From an uncultured Eubacteriales bacterium (GTDB lineage: Bacteria; Bacillota; Clostridia; Christensenellales; Aristaeellaceae), in the NCBI GenBank assembly GCA_902781945.1, contig CACZLE010000028.1, positions 1-49,703 of the forward strand: a DNA stretch of 49,703 nt, in the 5' to 3' direction. The notes beneath the pieces are model-generated. The model was given only the letters and a program-made list of their open reading frames with translations, did no database searches and had not been told where the DNA came from. The translations under genes were made by a program, and so were the position numbers. Shown piece after piece: positions 25,341 through 34,544 of the stretch (within the stretch, counting starts at the first letter, position 1; each line of letters starts with the position of its first letter).

Positions 25341-26537
25341 ATGAAAAAGATTATTGCGCTGGCAATGTCCCTGGTTCTGGTCCTGGCCGCCATCCCCGCG
25401 TTTGCGGCGGATTATTCCGGCTACACCATCCGCATCTACTCCAACTCCAACTCCACTGAGCGCGTCAACTGGCTGGTCAACGCCGCCAAGGAAGCGGGCT
25501 TCAGCATCTCCATCGACGACAACTCCGTCATCTCCGGCGACACCGCCGCTGTGCAGGCTGCCAACGAGAACAAAGACGGCGACATCCTGTTCGGTCTGAA
25601 CGAGACCCGCTGGGGCCAGGTCATCGGCGGCACCTATGAGAATCTGGCCATCGCCGATTGGACCCCCTCTTGGGCGGACGAAGTGGGCAACTTCAAGTAT
25701 GACGGCAAGGCCTACGGCCTGGTCATCCAGAACGTGCTGATGCTCTACCGCAACGACGAGTTCGGCACCAACGGCAACGAGCTGCACTTCGATCATTGGG
25801 CTGACATCGTGAACAGCGGCTACACCTGGTATCGCCAGGGCAAGGTCGGCGGCACCACCAACGCCAACATCAACAGCGCCATGCTGTACGCCTTCACCGA
25901 TCCCACCAGCCCCGCCGGCGGCATCTCCGTGGACGGCTGGAAGACCCTGTGGGCCTACTGCCAGAACGGCGTGTTCACCGGTGACAGCTACGGCTTCGAT
26001 CCCCTGAACCGCGGCGACGTGCAGATCGGCACCTTCTATTCCTCCTCCCTGTACGGCAAGATCGACACCGCTGCCGATGCCTCCGAGCATCCTCTGAACG
26101 GCACCCTGGAGCCCGAAAACTGGGCCCTGGTGGACATCAAGGACGGCACCTACTACATCGCCGAGTATCTGGGCATCATCGACCGCGCTGACCGCACCGC
26201 CGAGCAGACCGAGGCCGTGAAGGCCTTCGCCGAGTGGTTCGGCTCCGCCGACGTGCAGGCTGCCTGGGCTGACGAATTCGACAGCTTCCCCTGCAACACC
26301 GCCGCCGCCGCGCAGATCTACGAGGAGACCCCCGCCATCTACACCCTGCCGAACTTCGCCCTCAACAAGGTGGAAGGCACCGACATGACCTACGCCGAGT
26401 ATGTGGCCGCTCACAGCAAGGAGTGGACCAACATCATGACCAACCTGGGCTTCTACTGGGCTGACAACAGCGCCGCTCCCACCGAGCCCGCTTGGGACAC
26501 CCTGGACTGGGCTACCCTGACCCAGGCCGCTCAGTAA
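25341..26537 (+). CDS. Ferric-iron-type ABC transporter substrate-binding protein
   Basis: Exported receptor of 398 aa, with signal peptide MKKIIALAMSLVLVLAAIPA (cut AFA-AD, no lipobox Cys). The mature protein is of the family-1 type used for Fe3+, thiamine or phosphonates: TIRIYSNSNSTERVNWLVNAAKEAG, DGDILFGLNETRWGQVIGGTYE, YGLVIQNVLMLYRNDEF. It is rich in Trp and Tyr. The order receptor, ATPase, double permease matches FbpABC/FutABC-type importers. The ligand is not certain; 2-aminoethylphosphonate or polyamine transporters look similar. Codon use is highly biased, fitting the consensus promoter. A hairpin behind the gene probably limits expression of the downstream transporter genes. Confidence 0.87.
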   Translation: MKKIIALAMSLVLVLAAIPAFAADYSGYTIRIYSNSNSTERVNWLVNAAKEAGFSISIDDNSVISGDTAAVQAANENKDGDILFGLNETRWGQVIGGTYENLAIADWTPSWADEVGNFKYDGKAYGLVIQNVLMLYRNDEFGTNGNELHFDHWADIVNSGYTWYRQGKVGGTTNANINSAMLYAFTDPTSPAGGISVDGWKTLWAYCQNGVFTGDSYGFDPLNRGDVQIGTFYSSSLYGKIDTAADASEHPLNGTLEPENWALVDIKDGTYYIAEYLGIIDRADRTAEQTEAVKAFAEWFGSADVQAAWADEFDSFPCNTAAAAQIYEETPAIYTLPNFALNKVEGTDMTYAEYVAAHSKEWTNIMTNLGFYWADNSAAPTEPAWDTLDWATLTQAAQ

Positions 26538-26554
26538 TCACACGGCTATAATAA

Positions 26555-26588
26555 GGCGCGCCTGAGCATCAGGCGCGCCATCCTTTTT
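26555..26588 (+). terminator. Intra-operon attenuating hairpin
   Basis: GGCGCGCCTGA-GCA-TCAGGCGCGCC, a perfect 11-bp stem, with five T after a short spacer. It lies between the receptor and ATPase genes, so partial termination would give more receptor than transporter. Confidence 0.8.
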
Positions 26589-26615
26589 ATCTTGAAACAT
26601 GAGGAGTGACTCAAG

Positions 26616-27638
<1,023 letters not shown>

Positions 27639-27650
27639 GGAGGCGCGCCC

Positions 27651-29564
27651 ATGAATAAAAAAGAAGGGCTCAAGCTGGACGCCTCCCTGGTGTGGAAGGT
27701 GTTTGGCATCGCGTTTTTCGTCTATCTGTTCTTCGGCTTCATGCTGCTGCCCTGTCTCAACACCCTGACCTCCATCTTCACCGTCAAGGACCCCACCACC
27801 GGGGCCGCCGATCCCCTGGCGGTCATCCGCTTCTTCTTTGCGGGCAACATGCCCAAGTTCGTCCTCAACTCCTTAAAGCTGGCCGTGTGCCTGGTGATCA
27901 CGGTGAACATCGTGGGCATCAGCATCGTGCTGCTGACGGAATACTTTGACATCAGGGGTGCCAAGATCCTGCGGCTGGGCTACATGACAACCCTGATCTA
28001 TTCCGGCGTGGCCCTGGTGACGGGCTATCTGTTCCTGTACGACAGCGACGGCATCCTGACCAGCTGGCTGGCGGGCATCTTTCCCGGCATGAACAAAAAC
28101 TGGTTCTCGGGCTTCAACGCGGTACTGTTCACCATGACCTTTGCCTGCACCAGCAACCATGCCCTGTTCTTCCGCAACGCCCTGCGCGCCATCGACTACA
28201 ACACCGTGGAGGCAGCCCGCAACATGGGCGCCAAGCCCTTCAAGGTGCTGCTCAAGGTGGTATTCCCCACCCTGATCCCCACCCTGTTCAGCCTCACGGT
28301 CATGACCTTCATCACGGGCCTGTGCGCCATGTCCGCGCCGACCCTGCTGGGCTATGACTCCATCAACCCGGAGATCGTGCGTTTGGCCGGCTCCTCCATC
28401 GCGGACGAAAGCTTCCCCCAGGCTCGCGCCGCCCTGCTTTCCATCATTCTGGCCATGTTCACCATCGTGCTGCTGACGGTGCTCTCCGCCTATGAACGCA
28501 AGGGCCACTATCTATCCGTCAGCAAGACCAAGGCCAAGCTGGTCAAGCAGAAGATCGCCAACCCTGTAGCCAACGTTTTCGCCCACATCTACGCCTACGT
28601 GCTCTTCATCATCTACATGACCCCCGTGGTGATGATCGTGCTGTTCGCCTTCCAGAACTATCCCTCCCTGCGGAGCAAAACCCTGGGCATGGATCAGTGG
28701 ACGCTGATCAACTTCTTCGGGGCCAAGGACTTTGAGTTCATGACCAACCGCGGCAAATACCGCACCCGCACCGGCGCCATCAGCGGCCTGTTCGCCAACG
28801 CCGACACCGTGGGCGGCATCCGGCTCAGCTTTGTGCTGTCCGCCCTGGCCGCGGCCCTGGCCTGCGTCATCGTGGTGGTGGCCGTCAACTACATCTTCAA
28901 AAACAAAGGCAAAAAACGGGGTATCGCGCTGGAATACAGCCTGCTGTTTCCCTGGCTGCTGCCCACCATCCTGATCTGTTACAGCTACCGCACCTACTTT
29001 AACTCCACCGACGTGTGGTACGTGTTCGGCCAGAACCTGTACATGCGCGAGAACGTGCGCTTCCTCATCGTGATGGCCTACACCGTGGTCAAGCTGCCCT
29101 TCGCCCTGCGCATGGTCAAGGCGGCCTTCTACGCCATCGACGAGGAATTGGAGGACGCCGCCCGCAACCTGGGTGCCAGTCCGCTGGTCACCTTCCTAAG
29201 GGTCAAATTGCCCATTGTGCTGCCCAGCGTGCTAGCCGTGTTTGCCTTAAACTTCAACGCCCTGTTTACCGAATACGACATGAGCGCCACCTTCCAGAGC
29301 AGCTACGGCAAGTCCTACGCCATGGTCATCCAGAACATGTGCCACGACGAGGGCCGCGACGGCTACAACGTAAACGCCTCCGGCCGCCGCTGCGCCAGCA
29401 CGGTGTTCATCATGCTGGTCTCCGGCCTGATCCTCTACCTGGTGTACGGCGTGGGCGCCCGCGACCTGGGCGAGCGCCTGGAGCGCCGCGCCAAGCGCCG
29501 CAAGCGCTGGCAGAAGCTGATGCAAAAGCTGCACATCTCCTCCGGCAAGGAGGCCGCGGCGTAA
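27651..29564 (+). CDS. Iron-type ABC transporter permease (two fused permease modules)
   Basis: Large permease of 637 aa carrying two complete BPD-type modules in one chain, as in FbpB/SfuB. The first EAA loop is VEAARNMGAKPFKVLLKVVFP (about residue 190). The second is LEDAARNLGASPLVTFLRVKLP (about residue 505). Each module has about six membrane helices. A cytoplasmic linker of about 50 residues and a basic C-terminus (RLERRAKRRKRWQK) are present. A cis-fused pair means no second permease gene is needed. Receptor and ATPase genes precede it. Confidence 0.92.
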   Translation: MNKKEGLKLDASLVWKVFGIAFFVYLFFGFMLLPCLNTLTSIFTVKDPTTGAADPLAVIRFFFAGNMPKFVLNSLKLAVCLVITVNIVGISIVLLTEYFDIRGAKILRLGYMTTLIYSGVALVTGYLFLYDSDGILTSWLAGIFPGMNKNWFSGFNAVLFTMTFACTSNHALFFRNALRAIDYNTVEAARNMGAKPFKVLLKVVFPTLIPTLFSLTVMTFITGLCAMSAPTLLGYDSINPEIVRLAGSSIADESFPQARAALLSIILAMFTIVLLTVLSAYERKGHYLSVSKTKAKLVKQKIANPVANVFAHIYAYVLFIIYMTPVVMIVLFAFQNYPSLRSKTLGMDQWTLINFFGAKDFEFMTNRGKYRTRTGAISGLFANADTVGGIRLSFVLSALAAALACVIVVVAVNYIFKNKGKKRGIALEYSLLFPWLLPTILICYSYRTYFNSTDVWYVFGQNLYMRENVRFLIVMAYTVVKLPFALRMVKAAFYAIDEELEDAARNLGASPLVTFLRVKLPIVLPSVLAVFALNFNALFTEYDMSATFQSSYGKSYAMVIQNMCHDEGRDGYNVNASGRRCASTVFIMLVSGLILYLVYGVGARDLGERLERRAKRRKRWQKLMQKLHISSGKEAAA

Positions 29565-29611
29565 ATCATATCCTATCTTGGAGCTCCCGGTTGCGGGGGC
29601 CCTTTGCGTTT

Positions 29612-29828
29612 ATAAACAAAAATTTGACGAGGCGCCCTCATCCGACCTCGCTACGCTCGGCCACCTTCCCCCGTTGCGACGGGGGAAGGCTTTTGGCCGG
29701 GCTTTTTATAACAACTGGGCTGAAAGCAAGCAAAATAGTGCACTAAAAAAGCCTTCCCCTGCCGCCGCGGGGGAAGGTGGCCGACCAACGGGAGGTCGGA
29801 TGAGGGCGCTTTGCCAATTTCTGTTTAT
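29612..29828. repeat. Dispersed hairpin element, palindromic copy E
   Basis: A 217-bp element after the permease gene. The ends are ATAAACAAAAATTTGACGAGG (left) and ATAAACAGAAATTGGCAAAG (right, reversed). Inside, an 18-bp perfect inverted repeat GCGCCCTCATCCGACCTC (29632-29649 against 29792-29809) continues with GGCCACCTTCCCCC/GGGGGAAGGTGGCC and GGGGAAGGCTTTT/AAAAGCCTTCCCC. The arms are thus nearly complementary over about 80 bp. A transcript would form one long hairpin. Confidence 0.85.
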
Positions 29829-29843
29829 CAAGGCGTTCATATT

Positions 29844-29868
29844 AGTTAGTATGCACTAACTGGTTTTT
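29844..29868 (+). terminator. Weak terminator-like hairpin
   Basis: AGTTAGT-ATGC-ACTAACT followed by GG and five T. The stem is AT-rich, so it may be weak. It separates the iron operon and element E from the next promoter. Confidence 0.5.
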
Positions 29869-29904
29869 CTTTTGCCCAATACAGACATTTTTTTGCTCAC
29901 CCTC

Positions 29905-29933
29905 TTTTCAAATCGATATTTCTATGTTAAAAT
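29905..29933 (+). promoter_or_regulatory. Promoter of the AOR operon
   Basis: TTTTCA-17-TAAAAT preceded by TGT (extended -10). Transcription would start near 29940, giving a 200-nt leader. Confidence 0.6.
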
Positions 29934-29949
29934 GTATTCACAATCAAAA

Positions 29950-30097
29950 TGCTCCGAGTTTGGGCTGACCCCCGCGGCCACCCAGACCAATGAGTGTCCC
30001 CGGCAACGGAGACGCTTGCCTTTTGCGAAGGAGCCCGACGAGGATTGCCCAAAGCATACGTCTGCGTATGCTGTTTGGGTTGTTTTCGGCGGGTTTT
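29950..30097 (+). promoter_or_regulatory. Structured leader with terminator: candidate riboswitch
   Basis: The leader of the ferredoxin/AOR operon folds into a multi-stem domain followed by a terminator. GCTCC (29951-29955) can pair with GGAGC (30030-30034) as a closing stem; inside are GTTTGGG/CCCAGAC (29958-29964 with 29981-29987) and GGCAA/TTGCC (30002-30006 with 30016-30020). Directly after comes a 13-bp-type hairpin CCCAAA-GCATACG-TCTG-CGTATGC-TG-TTTGGG, extended by CCCG/CGGG at its base and ending in TTTT (30094-30097). The closing stem and terminator share C30034. This is riboswitch architecture. A molybdenum/tungsten-cofactor RNA would fit the downstream enzyme, but I cannot match the consensus by eye. 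Confidence 0.55.
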
Positions 30098-30143
30098 GAT
30101 CTGTCCGGAATCTTTGTTCTATTGAGTAAGGAGGAGTTCCATC

Positions 30144-30782
30144 ATGGCTGAAACAAAGGATCGCAAGAGCTTCCTCGACAAGGACTACACCCGCCGCCAG
30201 TTCCTGAAGCTGTCCGGCAAGAGCCTGGCCGGTCTGGCCATCAGCACCAGCATGCTGAGCGTTCTGGGTGTGACCAAGGAAGCTGTCGCAGAAGACAAGG
30301 TGCGCCTGTGGGCGTTCCCGCAGGGCCTGCTGGTGGTCAATGAGGACCGCTGCGTGGGCTGCCAGCGCTGCGAGATCAACTGCACGCTGACGAACGACGG
30401 CTGCTGCTCCAGCTACATTTCCCGCGTCAAGGTGACAAGGAATCTGTACTCCAGCCGCAACGGCCACGGCCTGTACACCGAGGACAACTGGACCTATTTC
30501 CCCGACACCTGCCGCCAGTGCGAAAATCCTGCCTGCGGCAACGCCTGCCCCATGGGCGCCATCTACGCCGATGAGAAGGGCATCCGCCGGGTGGACGAAA
30601 GCAAGTGCATCGGCTGCGGCGCCTGCGTGCAGGCCTGCCCGTGGCATATGCCCACCGTGAACCCCGTGACCCACAAGTCCTCCAAGTGCATCATGTGCGG
30701 CGCCTGCGCCGAGGGCTGCCCCTCCGGCGCCCTGAGCCTGATCCCCTGGGACAAGGTGGCTTCCGCCGCGCAGGAAATCTGA
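30144..30782 (+). CDS. Tat-signal four-cluster ferredoxin (YdhY/HybA-like)
   Basis: Electron-transfer protein of 212 aa. The N-terminus has a twin-arginine motif (YTRRQFLKLSG, Arg17-Arg18) followed by a hydrophobic stretch. Four [4Fe-4S] motifs follow: CVGCQRCEINC, CRQCENPACGNACP, CIGCGACVQACP and CIMCGACAEGCP. This is the DMSO-reductase-type iron-sulfur subunit arrangement. In E. coli the pair YdhY (iron-sulfur) and YdhV (AOR-like) is adjacent in the same way. AAGGAGGAG precedes the ATG. It presumably shuttles electrons to or from the next gene's enzyme. If exported, it would be separated from a partner lacking a signal peptide, which is puzzling. Confidence 0.9.
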   Translation: MAETKDRKSFLDKDYTRRQFLKLSGKSLAGLAISTSMLSVLGVTKEAVAEDKVRLWAFPQGLLVVNEDRCVGCQRCEINCTLTNDGCCSSYISRVKVTRNLYSSRNGHGLYTEDNWTYFPDTCRQCENPACGNACPMGAIYADEKGIRRVDESKCIGCGACVQACPWHMPTVNPVTHKSSKCIMCGACAEGCPSGALSLIPWDKVASAAQEI

Positions 30783-30819
30783 CCATACCCTTTAAATTTG
30801 AAGTAGGAGGAATTACGAT

Positions 30820-33015
30820 ATGTCTGTGAAAAATGGCATCAACGGCTGGGCGGGTACGATCCTCCGTGTCAATCTGACCACCGGCGCCATCACCAAGGAA
30901 GACACCCTGCCCAAGTACCGCCCCTATATCGGCGGCATGGGCATCGGCTATAAGGTCATCTGGGACGAGGTCCCCATGGATGCCGATCCCCTGGGCCCGG
31001 ACGCCAAGTGCGTGTTCGGCGTCGGTCCTCTGACCGCCTCCGGCGTGCCCTGCTCCGGTCGTATGAACATCACCCTGCTCTCCTGCTGGAGCAAGGGCTA
31101 TTCCATCGTGGACGCCCACATGGGCGGCCATATCGCCCACGCCTTCAAGTATGCCGGCTATGACGCCATGATCGTGGAAGGTCAGAGCGACAAACCCGTG
31201 TACATCAAGATCGAGGACGAGAACGTGACCATCGAGGACGCCAGCCACATCTGGGGCAAGGGCACCTTTGAGGCCAACGCCACCCTGTCCAAGGAAAATG
31301 GTCCCGAGTTCGACGTGGCCACCATCGGCCCCGCCGGTGAGAACCTGGTGCATATGAGCACCATCATCACCTCCTTTGGCAACAGCGGCGGCGCCGGCAT
31401 CGGCGCGCTGCTGGGCAGCAAGAAGGTGAAGGGCATCGCCGTGCGCGGCACCGGCGCCGTCAAGATCGCCGAGCCCATGAAGGTTCGCCTGCTCAGCAAC
31501 TACATGATCAAGGACCTGGTGGGCGGCAACAACAACCACACCGTTCCCTGCCATGCCCAGACCTGGTCTGAATACGTCGCCACCAACAACCGTTGGCAGG
31601 GCGCTCCTGGCATCACCTGGGACAAGGCCCCCAAGGGCCCCATCGACACCGGCGAGCAGCCCAGCGGCCAGATCAACGTGGCGGCCCTGCGCTGCAACAA
31701 GGGCGTGTTCGACTTTGGCGAGATCGCCGAGAAGTACACCGTCAAGCAGGGCGGCTGCTCCTCCTGCCCCGTGCGCTGCTACACCGAATATGACATGGAT
31801 CCCCTGGCCGATTATGACCTGCCCACCCATGTCTCCAACACCTGCATGCCCATCATCAAGATGCTGGACTGGTATCCCAACCACAAGGATGCCGAAGGCA
31901 ATTCCGTGCCCTCCACCCACGATTTCGTGGATGAAAAGGACGCCAAGATGATCCTGGGCGGCGCCGGCAGCCGCGCGGCGGACGATTACGGCGTGTGGTG
32001 CAACTACGGCAACCTGTACGAAGACTTCAACATGGCCTACACCACCGGCGTTCTCAAGGATGTCATCGACAAGCAGAATCCCGGCGAGTGGGAGCAGATC
32101 CCCTGGGATCTGATGGAGTCCGGCGATCCCCGCTGGGTCGTGGAGTGCTATCGCCGCATCGCCATGAAGGAAGGCGTGTTCTCCGACCTGGGCCTGGGCA
32201 CCTACGAGCTGTACCAGAAGTGGGGCATGGACGACGCTTCCAAGAACGTGGCCGGCGTCAACTTCTACGATTTCGTCAACGGCAAGAACTTCAACATCGG
32301 CCACAACGGCTATCCCCGCCATCACGGTCCCGAAAACTGCTGGCAGGCCGGCACGCTGTACAGCATGATGTACAACCGTGACTGCATGATCCATCACCTG
32401 ATCAACTTCTGCTCCTCCGGCGCTCCCTACAACGAGATCACCAAGCCCGTCCTGGAGCACTTCTTCGGCGAAGGCTGCACCGACGCCCAGAAGAACTACA
32501 CCCCCATCAACGAGAACAAGATCAAGCTGGCCAAGTGGGCCTTCATCGGCAAGCAGTGGCACGACAGCGCCACCCTGTGCAACTGGATGTACCCCATGAC
32601 CATCGCCACCAGCAAGAAGCGCAACTACATCGGCGACCTGGATCTGGACGCCAAGTACATGAGCGCCGTGCTGGGCATCGAGTACACCCGCGAGGATCAG
32701 GAGACCGATTCCGAGCGCATCAGCCAGCTGCTGCGCGTCATCACCGCCATCAGCTTCAAGCTGAACCTGGGCAGCACCAACCTGCGCAAGGATCACGACC
32801 AGGTGTCCGAATGGGTCTTCGACAAGGAGCCCGACTTCAAGCCCTTCGAGCAGGGCACCGTGAAGCTGGACCGCGAGGACTGGGAGAAGAGCCTGGATAT
32901 GTGGTACGAAGCCATGGGCTGGGACAAGGAAACCGGTATCCCCACCCGCGCCACCCTGGAGAAGTTCGGCCTCTCCGACTGCGCCGACAAGCTGGAGTCC
33001 CTGGGCCTGATCTGA
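30820..33015 (+). CDS. Aldehyde:ferredoxin oxidoreductase family protein (YdhV-like)
   Basis: Tungsten- or molybdenum-pterin enzyme of the AOR family, 731 aa, longer than the archaeal enzymes (about 600-620). The N-terminal AOR domain is clear: GWAGTILRVNLTTGAITKED, YIGGMGIGYKVIWDEV, FGVGPLTASGVPCSGRMN, GGHIAHAFKYAGYDAMIVEG. The [4Fe-4S] ligands are CSSCPVRC (about residue 318), with a distal Cys in DSATLCNWMYP. The substrate is unknown; YdhV-type proteins have no proven physiological aldehyde. There is no signal peptide. AGGAGG is 8 nt upstream. It is translationally downstream of the four-cluster ferredoxin, its likely redox partner. Cofactor synthesis genes are not in the window. Confidence 0.92.
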   Translation: MSVKNGINGWAGTILRVNLTTGAITKEDTLPKYRPYIGGMGIGYKVIWDEVPMDADPLGPDAKCVFGVGPLTASGVPCSGRMNITLLSCWSKGYSIVDAHMGGHIAHAFKYAGYDAMIVEGQSDKPVYIKIEDENVTIEDASHIWGKGTFEANATLSKENGPEFDVATIGPAGENLVHMSTIITSFGNSGGAGIGALLGSKKVKGIAVRGTGAVKIAEPMKVRLLSNYMIKDLVGGNNNHTVPCHAQTWSEYVATNNRWQGAPGITWDKAPKGPIDTGEQPSGQINVAALRCNKGVFDFGEIAEKYTVKQGGCSSCPVRCYTEYDMDPLADYDLPTHVSNTCMPIIKMLDWYPNHKDAEGNSVPSTHDFVDEKDAKMILGGAGSRAADDYGVWCNYGNLYEDFNMAYTTGVLKDVIDKQNPGEWEQIPWDLMESGDPRWVVECYRRIAMKEGVFSDLGLGTYELYQKWGMDDASKNVAGVNFYDFVNGKNFNIGHNGYPRHHGPENCWQAGTLYSMMYNRDCMIHHLINFCSSGAPYNEITKPVLEHFFGEGCTDAQKNYTPINENKIKLAKWAFIGKQWHDSATLCNWMYPMTIATSKKRNYIGDLDLDAKYMSAVLGIEYTREDQETDSERISQLLRVITAISFKLNLGSTNLRKDHDQVSEWVFDKEPDFKPFEQGTVKLDREDWEKSLDMWYEAMGWDKETGIPTRATLEKFGLSDCADKLESLGLI

Positions 33016-33047
33016 TCCCGAGAATTGTGAACCAAATGTAAACAATG

Positions 33048-33079
33048 CTCCTGCGCAGGCCCTGTGCGCAGGAGTATTT
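33048..33079 (+). terminator. Hairpin between AOR gene and next gene
   Basis: CTCCTGCGCA-GGCCCTG-TGCGCAGGAG, a perfect 10-bp stem, with only a broken T tract (TATTTCTTT). It is probably partial termination or mRNA processing, allowing the next gene to be co-transcribed. Confidence 0.6.
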
Positions 33080-33131
33080 CTTTGCAGCGCAGAATATTAT
33101 CCCCAGAAAAACACGCGAAGGAGGAATGACC

Positions 33132-33923
33132 ATGGCATTGTTCGGACGCCGCAAGCCCGGCTTTTCCAAGGAAGTCATGCTCAAGCCCAGCGAGATCCCG
33201 GATCATTTCAGCGACGCGCTGGACCCGGCTGTGAATAAAGAACTGGATAACCCCAAGCTGGAAAAGAAAGAATTGCAGGCCGCCGCCGCGGCGGTCACCG
33301 GCGAGGAAAAGCCGGACATGATCGACTTCATGCAGTCCCTGCCCGAGGTGGAGGACCCCTTCCCCCCCTCTGAACCCGAGCCCGAAGCCCCGCCGGAGCC
33401 GGAAAAAACAAAGGCCCAGGTGCTGGCGGACTTCATCCGCGAGCGCGCCCAGGGCGGCCTCATCACCCCCAAGGCCCTGATCGCCCAGGACGAGCCCGAA
33501 ATCGACGCCCTGCTGGCAGAGCTGGCCGCCGACGAAACCTGCAAGGACATCCGCACCGTGGAGGGCCAGCAGGATATCTACTATTATTCCGACGAAGTGA
33601 TGGCCAACAACTACGCCAAGATCGCCATGCTGACCATCGAGAAGGACGACGCCCGCACAGTGGCGGAGATGGTGCGCTTCAACTGCAAGGCCTTCCCCAC
33701 CCCCACGCCCCTCTATTACTTCGCCCGCCAGCCCTTCTTCCTGGACAAAGCCAAGATGGAGCTCATCATCGCCCACATGCAGGATGATCCCCGCTACAAG
33801 GATATCCGCCTCTGCACCGCCGCCATCAACGGCGAACCCTACCTCTATTCCATCGACCTCATGAGCGAAAAATACGCCAAGGCCCTGGCCAACGGCGCGG
33901 AATGCCAGGAAGGGGACGAATAA
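33132..33923 (+). CDS. Uncharacterised protein downstream of AOR gene
   Basis: A 263-aa protein of no recognised family. It starts at MALFGRRKPGFSKE (AAGGAGGA 7 nt upstream; an ATG two codons earlier touches that site). The first 100 residues are low-complexity, with an acidic and proline-rich linker (DPFPPSEPEPEAPPEPEK). The second half is a compact domain with IYYYSDEVMANNYAKIAMLTIEKD and PLYYFARQPFFLDKAKMELIIAHM. No signal peptide or metal motif is seen. It follows the AOR gene by 116 bp across a hairpin and may be an accessory or maturation factor, by position only. The E. coli ydhYV cluster also contains an uncharacterised gene (ydhW) at a similar place. Confidence 0.7.
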   Translation: MALFGRRKPGFSKEVMLKPSEIPDHFSDALDPAVNKELDNPKLEKKELQAAAAAVTGEEKPDMIDFMQSLPEVEDPFPPSEPEPEAPPEPEKTKAQVLADFIRERAQGGLITPKALIAQDEPEIDALLAELAADETCKDIRTVEGQQDIYYYSDEVMANNYAKIAMLTIEKDDARTVAEMVRFNCKAFPTPTPLYYFARQPFFLDKAKMELIIAHMQDDPRYKDIRLCTAAINGEPYLYSIDLMSEKYAKALANGAECQEGDE

Positions 33924-33984
33924 TCTCCTCAGGGAACAAAACTTCACGCAATTCGCAATTGCACAATTATATATCACTTATGAT

Positions 33985-34032
33985 AAAAAGCCGTCAATCA
34001 GCAGCACTTTCTACCGATTGGCGGCCTTTTTA
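33985..34032 (+). terminator. Terminator of AOR operon
   Basis: AAAAAGCCGTCAATC pairs with GATTGGCGGCCTTTTT (one bulge). Bidirectional by design, it lies between convergent transcripts. Confidence 0.85.
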
Positions 34033-34080
34033 TCAACATATAATCATTGTGATACTATTCCCTGATTAAAACAAGATACT

Positions 34081-34479
34081 AAAAACAGAAATTTGACGGG
34101 GAAAGGGATACGCTTCTCTTTTGAGTCAAAAGAGAAGCAGAAAACCTGCGTTTGTCGCCGTAAAAGCTGCTGACGCAACGAGAAACAAAGTTGCAGTCCA
34201 CCGCTTCCGGGCAGCCAGCTTTGCTGGCGTGCTGTGCGCAAAGCGCACAGCGAAAAAACCGCTGGACAGACCAGAAAATGAATGAATTCATTTTCTGGCT
34301 GGCCATCGGTTTTTCTTTTGCCCGGAAGCTGTCTTGGCGACATCCAAGCTACAGGCGCAGATTGTTTGTTGTTGCTTTCAAGCCGGTTCGCCCGCTGAGG
34401 TCCAGGAGAAGAATTCTCCTGGCGCAGAGCTCGAGGCCGCGGAGGCCTCGAACGTTTCCTCTTGCCAATTACTGTTTTT
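34081..34479. repeat. Dispersed hairpin element, copy C
   Basis: A 399-bp non-coding element between convergent genes. The ends are AAAAACAGAAATTTGACGGGG and, reversed, AAAAACAGTAATTGGCAAGAGG. The left 110 bp match copy B and the right 270 bp match copy A, so it links the two. Stems seen are GCTTCCGGGCA with TGCCCGGAAGC, GTGCGC-AAA-GCGCAC, CCAGAAAATGAA/TTCATTTTCTGG and AAAAACCG/CGGTTTTT. Several stem positions differ from copy A on both sides so that pairing is kept. Confidence 0.85.
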
Positions 34480-34544
34480 CGATGTCTCCATTTAATTAGA
34501 GAACAGTATGAGATGCGCATTCATCGGTCAATTTCTTTTTCCGA

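Noticed and set aside
30691..33045. Very long open frame (784 aa) on the minus strand opposite the AOR gene
   Set aside because: It is the antisense shadow of a strongly codon-biased, GC-rich gene; it has no ribosome binding site and no family features.
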